Assembly: GCF_001191005.1 (NCBI RefSeq)
Contig: NZ_CP012201.1
Span: 186,001-250,000 of the forward strand
Direction of reading: 5' to 3'
DNA length: 64,000 nucleotides
Source of the DNA: Massilia sp. NR 4-1
GTDB taxonomy: Bacteria > Pseudomonadota > Gammaproteobacteria > Burkholderiales > Burkholderiaceae_D
Below are positions 7,508 to 15,108 of this stretch, in pieces (position 1 is the first letter of the stretch; the number at the start of each line of letters is the position of its first letter). The translations under genes were made by a program, and so were the position numbers. Below the pieces are notes generated by a model that had not been told where the DNA came from, did not search any database, and saw only the letters and a list, made by a program, of their open reading frames with translations.

Positions 7508-9628
7508 TTAGAAGTCGAACTGGGCCGACAGCTTGAAGGTGCGCTCGGCGCCGGGGAAGAGGTAGCCGCCCAGCTCCGGCGTCACGTCGCGCCAGTAGAA
7601 CTTGTTGGTGACGTTATTGATCTGGGCGCGCAGCACGGTCTTGCTGCCGGCAATGCTGGTGGCCCAGGCAGCGCCCAGGTTCAACAGGTGGTAAGCGGGG
7701 ACCATGACCTTGTTCTGGTCGTCGAAGGCCTTGTTGCCGGAGTATTGCCAGTTGGCGTTCAGCTTCAGGCCCGCCGCTTGCGGCACGGCGTATTCGGCGT
7801 ACACGGTGGATTTGAACTTGGCGACATTCGGTACGCGCTTGCCATCCATGCCCGGCTGGCCGGTGCCTTCCTGGTGGGTGTTCAGCGCGGTGGCCGATGC
7901 TCCCAGCAGCAGATCCGGCGTCAGCTTGCCTTGGGCCGAGAATTCCACGCCGCGATGGCGCGCTTCGCCGCTGCGCACGAAGGTGCCGCCGGTGCCCAGC
8001 GTGTAGTCGGTGAATTCCAGGCCTTTGGTGATCTGGAAGACGGAGGCCGCCAGATTCAGGCCGCCAACATCGGCTTTCACGCCAGCTTCAAGCTGTTTGG
8101 ATTTGCCGGGCGGGAGGGCCTGCTTCTCGTTGCTCGTGCCTTTGGGCGCGATGCTGCCCAGTTCCAGGCCTTGGGCGTAGGAGCCGTACACGGCCAGGCC
8201 CGCATTCGGGCTGAAGACCAGCGCCACATTCGGCAGCCAGAAGCCTTGGTCGATATCGTATTTCGCTTTCGCTTCATGGCGCTTGACCTGCACATGGCGC
8301 GCGCCGGTATGCAGTTTCAGCGTGTCGTTCAGGGCGATCACGTCCTGGGCGAAGAAGGAGCGCTGCTGGTCGTTGCGGCGTTCCGAGACCGGGCCGCTGC
8401 TCAGGCCCGTCGGTTGCAGAACCACCGGACGGTAGATATTGCTGGTGCCGACGCCTTCATAAATGTAGTCGCCCCAGTATTCGCTGTTCTTGAAGTAGGA
8501 ATAGCCGGCGGTCAGCTCGTGGCGCAGCGTGCCGCTGGCGAATTTGCCCTGCACCATGGCTTGCATGGTCTGCGGTTTTTTCTTTTCGCCCAGGCTGACG
8601 TAGTCATACACGTCGAAATCGCCGTTGGCGCAGAAGCCGCTGTCCAGGCCTTCGCGGTAGCAGCCCAGCGGGAAGGCAGTGTAGTCGTCGCGCTTCAGCG
8701 TGTGGCGGTTGGCGCTGATTGTGGCGCTCCAGTCCTGGTTGAATTCGTACTGGAAGCGCAGGCCGATATTGCTGCTTTCCGTTTCCACCGGCTTGCTCCA
8801 GGGCTGATTGTTCAGCATATTGTCGGCGGCGACATTTGGCAGGGCGGTGCCGCCGATCAGCTGGAAGCCGGGCGCCGTCACCTGGGATTTTTTCTGGTAA
8901 TCGGCGTCGATCTGCAGCAACGCTTGCGGCGTGATCTGCCAGTCGAAGGCACCGGAGACGAAGTTGCGATGGCCGTCCGCACCTTTGATATACGAACGCA
9001 GACGCTCGGCCGCCGCGTTGACGCGGTAGCCGAAGCGCTTGTCTTCGAAACGTCCGCCCAGATCGACGGAGCCGAACAGCGTGCCGCGCTCGCTGGCCTC
9101 CAGCGTGACGGAGCGCAGCGGCGCATTGGTCGGACGCTTGGTCACATAGTTGATGATGCCGCCCGGCGCCGCCACGCCGGCTTGCAGGCCGGCCAGGCCT
9201 TTGAGCACTTCCAGACGCTCCTTGTTCTCCAGCGGGATTTGCGTATCGCCGGAAATCGCCATGCCATCCTTGCGGTAGCTGTTCGCGTTATTCAGCTTGA
9301 AGCCGCGGATCGAAAACTGCTCCGCATAGCCGACCGCGTTATACGAATCGCTGATGCTGGCGTCGAACTTGGCCGCATCGGTGGTCGAGCGGATATTCAG
9401 ATCCTGCATCTGCTCGCGCGACAGCACGCTGACGGACGCCGGCGTTTGCATCAGTGGCGTATCGGAGAAGCCGGCGACGGCCGCGCGCTCGCCGCTGCTA
9501 CGGCTGGCGCTCACCACCACCTCGGTCATTTTCGCATCGCCCGATGGCGACTGCGCGAAAGCGGAAGGAGAAAAAGCCTGCGCCACAGCCAGCGCGAGGA
9601 CGGAAACAGCAAAATTCGGAGTAGGCAT
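7508..9628 (-). CDS. TonB-dependent outer-membrane receptor, siderophore-receptor subfamily, TPP-riboswitch controlled
   Basis: A 706-aa outer-membrane receptor. The ATG at 9628 is chosen because it starts a clean signal peptide (MPTPNFAVSVLALAVAQAF, cleaved near SAFAQ) and has a weak AAGAG site upstream. The mature N-terminus carries a TonB-box-like TEVVVSAS. A plug domain follows (about residues 50-165, with VLSREQMQDLNIRS and FSIRGF), then a 22-strand-type barrel ending in the terminal Phe (LSAQFDF). Homology alone would give siderophore receptor. However, the leader contains a TPP riboswitch, so the likely cargo is thiamine, a thiamine phosphate or a precursor. It stands alone, convergent with the pnuC pair. 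Confidence 0.9.
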   Translation of the reverse strand: MPTPNFAVSVLALAVAQAFSPSAFAQSPSGDAKMTEVVVSASRSSGERAAVAGFSDTPLMQTPASVSVLSREQMQDLNIRSTTDAAKFDASISDSYNAVGYAEQFSIRGFKLNNANSYRKDGMAISGDTQIPLENKERLEVLKGLAGLQAGVAAPGGIINYVTKRPTNAPLRSVTLEASERGTLFGSVDLGGRFEDKRFGYRVNAAAERLRSYIKGADGHRNFVSGAFDWQITPQALLQIDADYQKKSQVTAPGFQLIGGTALPNVAADNMLNNQPWSKPVETESSNIGLRFQYEFNQDWSATISANRHTLKRDDYTAFPLGCYREGLDSGFCANGDFDVYDYVSLGEKKKPQTMQAMVQGKFASGTLRHELTAGYSYFKNSEYWGDYIYEGVGTSNIYRPVVLQPTGLSSGPVSERRNDQQRSFFAQDVIALNDTLKLHTGARHVQVKRHEAKAKYDIDQGFWLPNVALVFSPNAGLAVYGSYAQGLELGSIAPKGTSNEKQALPPGKSKQLEAGVKADVGGLNLAASVFQITKGLEFTDYTLGTGGTFVRSGEARHRGVEFSAQGKLTPDLLLGASATALNTHQEGTGQPGMDGKRVPNVAKFKSTVYAEYAVPQAAGLKLNANWQYSGNKAFDDQNKVMVPAYHLLNLGAAWATSIAGSKTVLRAQINNVTNKFYWRDVTPELGGYLFPGAERTFKLSAQFDF

Positions 9629-9700
9629 ATTGTGCTCTTGTAGTCGGCGGACGGCCAACGCAGGAGCACTCAAAGGAGGGAGACGACAACTTTGCGCTTT

Positions 9701-9776
9701 CCTTCGCTGGCATTATCCAGATCAGGTACGAAGGGTATCTCTCACCCGGAACAGCGTTCCAGGACCCCTAGCGAAG
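9701..9776 (-). promoter_or_regulatory. TPP (thi-box) riboswitch
   Basis: Read on the minus strand, the core contains GTGAGAGATACCC, the conserved ACCTGATCTGGATAATGCC and the closing CAGCGAAGG. A 7-bp P1 helix forms between 9770-9776 and 9702-9708. This is the classic thiamine pyrophosphate aptamer. About 70 bases separate it from the receptor start, with no T run, so control may be at translation initiation. By family, TPP binding lowers expression of the downstream gene. Confidence 0.93.
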
Positions 9777-9883
9777 CCCGAAGCTTACCACAAGCCCTCC
9801 GTTTGCGCTAAATCCGCCAATGCCCAACCCTGGCGCCGGACGTCGCCGCCGCGGCGCCACGGCCGGACATCTGCTGAGCAGGA

Positions 9884-11041
9884 TCAAAGGCTGAGGGTGA
9901 GGGCGGCGCGGGTGGCGGCGCTGCCGATGTCGTGGTGTTCGCCCAAGTGCACGGAGCCGGCGGCTTCGAGGGCGGCCACGACGGCATCGATGGCGCCGGC
10001 ATCCAGACCGTAGCCGCTCAAACGCGAGGGGACGCCCATTTGTTCGAAGAAGCGGCGCGTGGCGTCAATCGCGGCGTCGATGCGGCTGTCTTCGCTGCCG
10101 TCGCGCAAGCCCCATACGCGCTCGGCGTATTGCAGCAGCTTGGCGCGCTTGGCTTCGCGCTTGACCTGCATGATGCCGGGCAGGACGATGGCCAGTGTCT
10201 GGGCGTGGTCGAGGCCATACAAGGCGGTCAGCTCGTGGCCGATCATATGGGTGGACCAGTCCTGCGGCACGCCGACACCGATCAAGCCGTTCAGGGCCAT
10301 GGTGGCGCTCCACATCACATTGGCGCGCACCGCGAGATCGCCGGGACGCTCCAGGGCTTGCGGGCCTTCTTCGATCAGCGTCAGCAGCAGGCCTTCGGCA
10401 TAGCGGTCCTGCACCGGCGCCTGGGCCGGATAGGTCAGGTACTGCTCCATGACGTGGACGAAGGCGTCGACCACGCCGTTGCCGACCTGGCGCGCGGGCA
10501 GGGTCAGGGTCTTGGCCGGGTCGAGCACGGAGAACACGGGATAGACGTGGCGGCTCATGAAGCCGCGTTTTTCCTGCGTGGCGTGGCGGGTGATGACGCT
10601 GGCGCTGTTCATCTCGGAACCGGTGGCGGGCAGGGTCAGCACGCTGCCGAAGGGCAGGGCGGCCTGGATCACTTTGCCGCCTTTGCTGAGGATGTCCCAG
10701 GCGTCGCCTTGATACAGGGCCGCCGCGGCGATGAATTTGGTGCCGTCGATGACGGAGCCGCCGCCTACGGCCAGCAGGAAGCCGGCCTGTTCGCGCCGCG
10801 CCAGCTCCACGGCCTGCATCAGGGTTTCGTAATGCGGATTCGGTTCGATGCCGCCGAATTCGAGCACGGTGTGGCCGGACAGCGCGGCCTTGACCTCCTC
10901 ATACACGCCATTGCTCTTGATGCTGCCGCCACCGTAGAGCATCAGCACTTTGGCGCCTGCCGGCACCTGCTTGGCGAGGGCGGCGATCTGGCCCTGGCCG
11001 AAGAGGATGCGGGTGGGGTTGTGGAATTCGAAATTCTGCAA
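9884..11041 (-). CDS. yqhD: Iron-containing alcohol dehydrogenase, YqhD-like NADPH-dependent aldehyde reductase
   Basis: 385 aa, the size of E. coli YqhD (387 aa). The TTG at 11041 is chosen because the protein then begins LQNFEFHNPTRILFGQG, which aligns with the YqhD N-terminus, and because AAAAGAG precedes it at good spacing; the frame itself stays open further upstream. Cofactor-binding LAVGGGSVIDGTKF lies near residue 100, and the metal-binding histidines are in THMIGHELTALYGLDHAQT. Relatives reduce short-chain and lipid-derived aldehydes with NADPH. It is monocistronic. Confidence 0.82.
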   Translation of the reverse strand: MQNFEFHNPTRILFGQGQIAALAKQVPAGAKVLMLYGGGSIKSNGVYEEVKAALSGHTVLEFGGIEPNPHYETLMQAVELARREQAGFLLAVGGGSVIDGTKFIAAAALYQGDAWDILSKGGKVIQAALPFGSVLTLPATGSEMNSASVITRHATQEKRGFMSRHVYPVFSVLDPAKTLTLPARQVGNGVVDAFVHVMEQYLTYPAQAPVQDRYAEGLLLTLIEEGPQALERPGDLAVRANVMWSATMALNGLIGVGVPQDWSTHMIGHELTALYGLDHAQTLAIVLPGIMQVKREAKRAKLLQYAERVWGLRDGSEDSRIDAAIDATRRFFEQMGVPSRLSGYGLDAGAIDAVVAALEAAGSVHLGEHHDIGSAATRAALTLSL

Positions 11042-11180
11042 TTGACAACTCTTTTCATTGAAACTGCGGACATTATCCCCGATCGCGCCGCATTTCGTGC
11101 GACGTCCATCCTTTTCAGCGGCTAGACTTGAGAAATCTGCGCCGTACGCCGACAATGCCTGTATTGATAAGGAGTCCGCC

Positions 11181-11480
11181 ATGGCACAGGAAGAACTGAT
11201 TGAGGAACGCGACTATCTGAACGCGCAAGTGATCGATATGCACCGCGCTTTGCGCTCCCTCGCCGAAAAGCTGGAGCAGCTGGACCTGCTTAACCAGCGC
11301 ATCGAGGCTTGCACCGATCCGGAGCTGAAGCTGGTCATGGCCAGCCAGCGCGATGCCACCCGCAAGCATGTCGCCATGCTGCTGGAGTGGGTGCGCCGGC
11401 GCGATCCGAAACTGGATAAGGAAATGAAGGATGCGCTGTTCAAGGCGGGTCCGATTGCGGCGCAATACCATTATGAGTAA
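11181..11480 (+). CDS. Small encapsulin-ferritin (EncFtn)-like protein lacking the di-iron ligands
   Basis: A 99-aa all-helical protein with a good AAGGAG site 6 bases upstream. Its layout matches the encapsulin-associated ferritin-like family: helix one with LEQLDLLNQRIEA, then DPELKLVMASQRD, then KHVAMLLEWVRRRDPKLDKE. In Rhodospirillum EncFtn the iron centre uses Glu32, Glu62 and His65, with Trp38 and Tyr39 nearby. Aligned by eye, these positions are Lys30, Thr60, His63, Leu36 and Leu37 here, so only the His survives. No encapsulin shell gene and no encapsulation peptide is visible. The fold is probably kept without ferroxidase activity. The family link is inferred from remembered motifs, not a search. 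Confidence 0.6.
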   Translation: MAQEELIEERDYLNAQVIDMHRALRSLAEKLEQLDLLNQRIEACTDPELKLVMASQRDATRKHVAMLLEWVRRRDPKLDKEMKDALFKAGPIAAQYHYE

Positions 11481-11507
11481 GGCCGCTGCTGTACTGAAAG
11501 GATGTGA

Positions 11508-11984
11508 ATGAGATTGAAGCCCTACCGCGAAGGAAGCTGGTTTGCCGTGCCGCTCAGGCATGGCGGTTATGCCACGGGATTGGTAGCCCGCTTGTCGCCG
11601 CAAGGGAAAATCATGCTGGCCTACTTGTTCGGTCCGAAGCGGGAGGATGTTCCCGCGCTGGAGGAGGTGGCCAGCCTCACGGCCCAGGATGCGCTGAAAG
11701 CCATCCGCACCGGCGACGTGGCCCTGGCCAACGGCCGCTGGCCCGTGATCGGCGATGCCGAGGAGTGGCAGCGTGCCGACTGGCCGGTGCCGGTCTTCAT
11801 CCGCCGCGCCGACGCCTTGAAACGGGCCTGGCGCGCCACCTATGCCGACGATCCGGCCCGGCCGGAGAAGGAAGTGTCGGTACCGTATGAAACCGAGGGC
11901 CTGGAAAGCGACTCCCTCTACGGCTACGGTTCGACCGAGCTGCTGCTGACTAAGCTGCTGGAGCCGCCGACCCTGGCGGCGTAG
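11508..11984 (+). CDS. Imm26-like (immunity protein 26 family) protein
   Basis: A 158-aa soluble protein starting 27 bases after the previous stop, with an AAAGGA site. The N-terminus (YREGSWFAVPLRHGGYATGLVARL) resembles the Imm26 fold, a group named from polymorphic-toxin loci but also found in stand-alone housekeeping contexts. No toxin gene is adjacent here, so an immunity role is not supported by context. The last 35 bases overlap the end of the convergent sigma-factor gene. The family call is moderate. Confidence 0.55.
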   Translation: MRLKPYREGSWFAVPLRHGGYATGLVARLSPQGKIMLAYLFGPKREDVPALEEVASLTAQDALKAIRTGDVALANGRWPVIGDAEEWQRADWPVPVFIRRADALKRAWRATYADDPARPEKEVSVPYETEGLESDSLYGYGSTELLLTKLLEPPTLAA

Positions 11985-13257
11985 GCGGCAGGCGGCGGTG
12001 GCAGGTGGCGGCGCGCGTCAGCAGCAGGTCGCGTTCGCGCTCGTTCTGCGTCATGCCGGCGGCGCGCTCGAATTCGGCGCGTGCTTCGTCCAGCCTGCCC
12101 AGTTTGAACAGCAGGTCGCCGCGCACGCTGGGCAGCAGGTGGTAGTTGCGCAGCAGCGGTTCGTCGAGCAGGGTGTCGGCCACGGCCAGGCCTTCGGCCG
12201 GGCCGAACGCCATGGATACGGCCACCGCCCGGTTCAATTCCACCACCGGCGAGGAGGCCAGTTCGGACAAGGTGTGGTACAGGGCGGCGATGCGCAGCCA
12301 TTCCGTGTCCTCGGCCTTGCGCGCCCGCGCGTGGCAGGCGGCGATTTCCGCCTGCAGCACATAGGGGCCGGCCGGACGTTGCAGGCGGGCGGCGCGTTCC
12401 AGCGCGGCCAGGCCGCGTCCTATCAGGAGCTGGTCCCAGCGTGAACGGTCCTGTTCCAGCAGCAGCACCGGGCGGCCGCGCGCGTCGCAGCGCGCCCGCA
12501 GGCGCGAGGACTGGATTTCCAGCAGGGCCGCCAGGCCATGCACTTCCGGTTCCTGCGGCGCCAGCCCGGCCAGGATGCGCGCCAGGCGCAGCGCTTCCTC
12601 GCACAGGGCGGGACGCATCCAGTCGGCGCCCGCGCTGGCCGAATAGCCTTCGTTGAAGATCAGGTAAATCACTTGCAGCACGGAGGACAGGCGTTCCTCC
12701 AGCTCCGCGCCGCGCGGCACTTCATACGGCACGCGCTTGTCGGCCAGGGTGCGTTTGGCGCGCACGATGCGCTGGGCGATGGTCGGCTCGGCCACCAGGA
12801 AGGCGCGCGCGATTTCCTCGGTGGACAGGCCGCCCAGCAGGCGCAGCGTGAGCGCCACCCGGCCTTCGGTCGGCAGCACCGGATGGCAGGAAATGAAGAC
12901 CAGGCGCAGCAGGTCGTCGCCGATATTGTCGTCCAGCGTCTTTTCCAGATCGGGGGCGGCGTCCTGCAGCAAGCCCTCGATCTCGTAAGTCAGCTCGGCT
13001 TCCTTGTCCCGGGCCAGCTTGTGGTGGCGCAGATGGTCGAGGGCGCGGTTTTTGGCCACCGTCATGAGCCAGGCCGCCGCATTCTCCGGCATGCCTTTTT
13101 CGGGCCAGATTTCCAGCGCGCTGACCAGTGCGTCCTGGGCCATCTCCTCGGCCAGGCCGACGTCGCGCAGCATGCGCGTCAGCACGGCGATGATCCTGGC
13201 CGACTCGATGCGCCAGACCGCATCGAGCCGCTGGTGGATGGCCTGGTGCGTCGTCAC
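11950..13257 (-). CDS. ECF sigma factor, ECF42-type with long C-terminal extension
   Basis: 435 aa, about twice the size of a core ECF sigma factor. Region 2 is at residues 10-85 (EEMAQDALVSALEIW, ENAAAWLMTVAKNRALDHLR), region 4 at about 130-190 (LSTEEIARAFLVAEPTIAQR). A helical, TPR-like extension of about 230 residues follows, with the typical FNEGYSAS and LNRAVAVSMAFGP motifs. In the ECF42 group this extension is needed for activity and replaces a classical anti-sigma factor. GTG at 13257 overlaps the stop of the YCII gene upstream (GTGA), so the sigma factor is translationally coupled to it. YCII-family neighbours are the hallmark of this group and its usual targets. Confidence 0.9.
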   Translation of the reverse strand: MTTHQAIHQRLDAVWRIESARIIAVLTRMLRDVGLAEEMAQDALVSALEIWPEKGMPENAAAWLMTVAKNRALDHLRHHKLARDKEAELTYEIEGLLQDAAPDLEKTLDDNIGDDLLRLVFISCHPVLPTEGRVALTLRLLGGLSTEEIARAFLVAEPTIAQRIVRAKRTLADKRVPYEVPRGAELEERLSSVLQVIYLIFNEGYSASAGADWMRPALCEEALRLARILAGLAPQEPEVHGLAALLEIQSSRLRARCDARGRPVLLLEQDRSRWDQLLIGRGLAALERAARLQRPAGPYVLQAEIAACHARARKAEDTEWLRIAALYHTLSELASSPVVELNRAVAVSMAFGPAEGLAVADTLLDEPLLRNYHLLPSVRGDLLFKLGRLDEARAEFERAAGMTQNERERDLLLTRAATCHRRLPPTPPGSAAPAA

Positions 13258-13952
13258 TGGCGCACCACCTCGCGCAGCTCAATCTGGATATCGGGGCCGT
13301 TGGGGAAGGGGTAGTTGCGCACCCATTCATAGGCTTCTTCGCGGGTCGCCGTCTGGATCACCCAGTAGCCCGCGATCAGTTCCTTGATCTCGGTGAAGGG
13401 GCCGTCGATCACGGTATGGCGGCCGCTGCTGAACTTCACGCGCGCGCCTTGCTGCGCCGGCTTCAAGCCTTCGCCGGCCAGGATGACGCCGGCCCGCACG
13501 CCTTCCTCGTTACGCCGCATCATCAGGGCGATGTGCTCGGGGTCGACGCGCTCATCGCGCTCGTGCTTCTCGTTGGCCTTCAGCAGCACCATATACGGCG
13601 TGAGCTGGGGCGGCACATTGGCCTCGAAACCCAGGCAGCCGCTGCTGCAGCCGGTTTCGCGCACTTCCAGCGTGAACTCGCCCTCGTTGTCGGCCGTCGG
13701 CCAGTGTTTGGCCCATTCGATGGCCTCGGCCTGGTCATCGGCTTCGATGACGGTGAAGCCGGCCACCATTTCATGGGCATGTGGGAAGGGGCCTTGTTCG
13801 ATTTCCCAGTCGCTGCCGTTGTACTTCATGCGCGCCGAACGTTCGCTGGAATGCAGCCATTTGCCGTCGGGCAGGGCGGCGGTCAGGCCGGGGGGCGGGA
13901 ACGAAGCCTGCTCGGTGCTGGCGTCGGCCCGGCGCAAAATCATAAAGTGCAT
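13254..13952 (-). CDS. Tandem YCII-domain (DGPF-type) protein
   Basis: 232 aa made of two YCII-like domains. The first (about 1-115) has MHFMILRRAD and GPFPHAHEMVAGFTVIEADD; the second (about 119-230) has YMVLLKANEKHERD, GEGLKPAQQGARVKF and DGPFTEIKELIAGYWVI. The second half is the more canonical. By family these are small ferredoxin-like-fold proteins with a conserved His/Asp pair and no settled function. It is coupled to the ECF42 sigma gene by a 4-base overlap and is preceded by another YCII gene. A duplication and fusion within the operon is the simplest origin. Confidence 0.85.
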   Translation of the reverse strand: MHFMILRRADASTEQASFPPPGLTAALPDGKWLHSSERSARMKYNGSDWEIEQGPFPHAHEMVAGFTVIEADDQAEAIEWAKHWPTADNEGEFTLEVRETGCSSGCLGFEANVPPQLTPYMVLLKANEKHERDERVDPEHIALMMRRNEEGVRAGVILAGEGLKPAQQGARVKFSSGRHTVIDGPFTEIKELIAGYWVIQTATREEAYEWVRNYPFPNGPDIQIELREVVRQ

Positions 13953-14021
13953 TGCATCCTCCTGTATCGGTTGGCATACGGCCCGGCGCGCGGCGGGCGC
14001 GCGCCGGTTTGCGGCAAATAC

Positions 14022-14441
14022 TCAGGCAGCGCTTTCGACCTGGGCGCGCAGGCGGTCTTCCTGTTCGCGCAGCTCGGGCGTCATGGCGGCGCCGAAATCC
14101 TCCATCTCGAAGACGCGGCGGATTTCCACTTCCGAACCGTCGTCCATCGGCGCGCGCTTCATCCATTCGACTGCCTCGTCCAGCGATTTGACCTGGATCA
14201 GCCAGAAGCCGGCCACCAGCTCCTTGGTTTCGGAGAAGGGGCCGTCCACCACCACGCGCTCCTTGCCCTGGTAGCGGATGCGCGCGCCGCGCGAGCTGGG
14301 GTGCAGGCCTTCGCCGGCCAGCAGCACGCCGGCGCCCACCAGCTCTTCATTGAAGCGGCCCATCTGGGTCAGAGCCTCCTCCGACGGCATCTCGCCGGCT
14401 TCGGAGCGGGCATTGGCTTTGACGATAATCATGAAACGCAT
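14022..14441 (-). CDS. YCII-family (DGPF) protein
   Basis: A 139-aa single YCII domain: MRFMIIVKANARSEAGEMP at the start, GEGLHPSSRGARIRY, and DGPFSETKELVAGFWLIQ. It resembles the second half of the fused protein downstream. The start codon follows a clear AGGAGA site. Function is unknown; the ECF42 context suggests a stress-responsive operon. A C-terminal tail of about 25 residues extends beyond the domain. Confidence 0.87.
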   Translation of the reverse strand: MRFMIIVKANARSEAGEMPSEEALTQMGRFNEELVGAGVLLAGEGLHPSSRGARIRYQGKERVVVDGPFSETKELVAGFWLIQVKSLDEAVEWMKRAPMDDGSEVEIRRVFEMEDFGAAMTPELREQEDRLRAQVESAA

Positions 14442-14465
14442 GGCAATCTCCTCTGCTTATTGGAA

Positions 14466-14957
14466 TTAGTTCTGGCCCGCTTCGCCGCAGCCGCCGTGTT
14501 TGGCCGCATCGGCCGCCGCTGCCGCGATCTCTTCGGGCGTCAGATCGCGCACATGGGTGGCGATCGACCAGGAGTGGCCGAAGGGGTCGGTCAGCACGCC
14601 GTAGCGGTCGCCCCAGAACATTTCGGTGACGGGCATCTTGGTGGTGGCGCCGGCTTCCAGCGCGCGCGCAAAGGTGGCGTCGGCGTCTTCCACATACAGG
14701 TGGATGGTGACGGGCGAGCCTTTCAGGGCGATGGGGCCGAGCGAGCCCCAGGCCGGCGCCTCATCCATCAGCATCAGGGCGGAATCGCCGATGCGCAGCA
14801 GGGCGTGCATGATCTTGCCGTCCGGGCCGGGCATGCGCGCGCCTTCGACGGCGCCAAAAGCCTTCTTGTAGAAGTCGATGGCCTGGGCCGCGCCCGCGCA
14901 GACCAGGTGCGGGGTCAGGGAGTGCATGTCTGCGGGGATGGCGTTTACTTTGCTCAT
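14466..14957 (-). CDS. VOC-family (glyoxalase/PhnB-like) protein
   Basis: 163 aa from the ATG at 14957, which has AGGAGA upstream; an in-frame codon 18 bases earlier lacks a site. The VOC fold shows in HLVCAGAAQAIDFYKKAFGA, then ARMPGPDGKIMHALLRIGDS, then DRYGVLTDPFGHSWSIATH. PhnB-like proteins have two beta-alpha-beta-beta-beta modules and may or may not bind metal; no activity is assigned. It is the first gene of the VOC, YCII, YCII-YCII and sigma operon. The C-terminus ends in CGEAGQN after an alanine-rich helix. Confidence 0.85.
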   Translation of the reverse strand: MSKVNAIPADMHSLTPHLVCAGAAQAIDFYKKAFGAVEGARMPGPDGKIMHALLRIGDSALMLMDEAPAWGSLGPIALKGSPVTIHLYVEDADATFARALEAGATTKMPVTEMFWGDRYGVLTDPFGHSWSIATHVRDLTPEEIAAAAADAAKHGGCGEAGQN

Positions 14958-15045
14958 GATGAGGTCTCCTATCAAGGGTTGGCGGAGAGCGCAGGCTGCG
15001 CTTCCATATTCCCACGACGGTCCGCGCCGGCGGAAATCGACAAGC

Positions 15046-15086
15046 CCGGCAAAAATAATTCAAAAATTTTAAATTATTTTTGCCGG
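15046..15086. repeat. 41-bp AT-rich perfect dyad
   Basis: Two 15-base arms (15046-15060 and 15072-15086) are exact inverted copies around an 11-base A/T loop. The dyad lies between the end of envZ and the start of the ECF42 operon, both on the minus strand. The arms are GC only at their outer ends and no T run follows, so it is not a textbook terminator; it could be an operator or a cruciform-forming site. Confidence 0.7.
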
Positions 15087-15108
15087 CTTTGCCGAAAGAT
15101 ATGACTCA

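Noticed and set aside
7508..9628. Siderophore receptor as a final name
   Set aside because: Family similarity fits, but the TPP riboswitch in the leader argues for thiamine-type cargo, so the neutral name is used.
15046..15086. Rho-independent terminator for envZ
   Set aside because: The dyad is perfect, but its GC part is at the outer ends and no T run follows, so it is not called a terminator.
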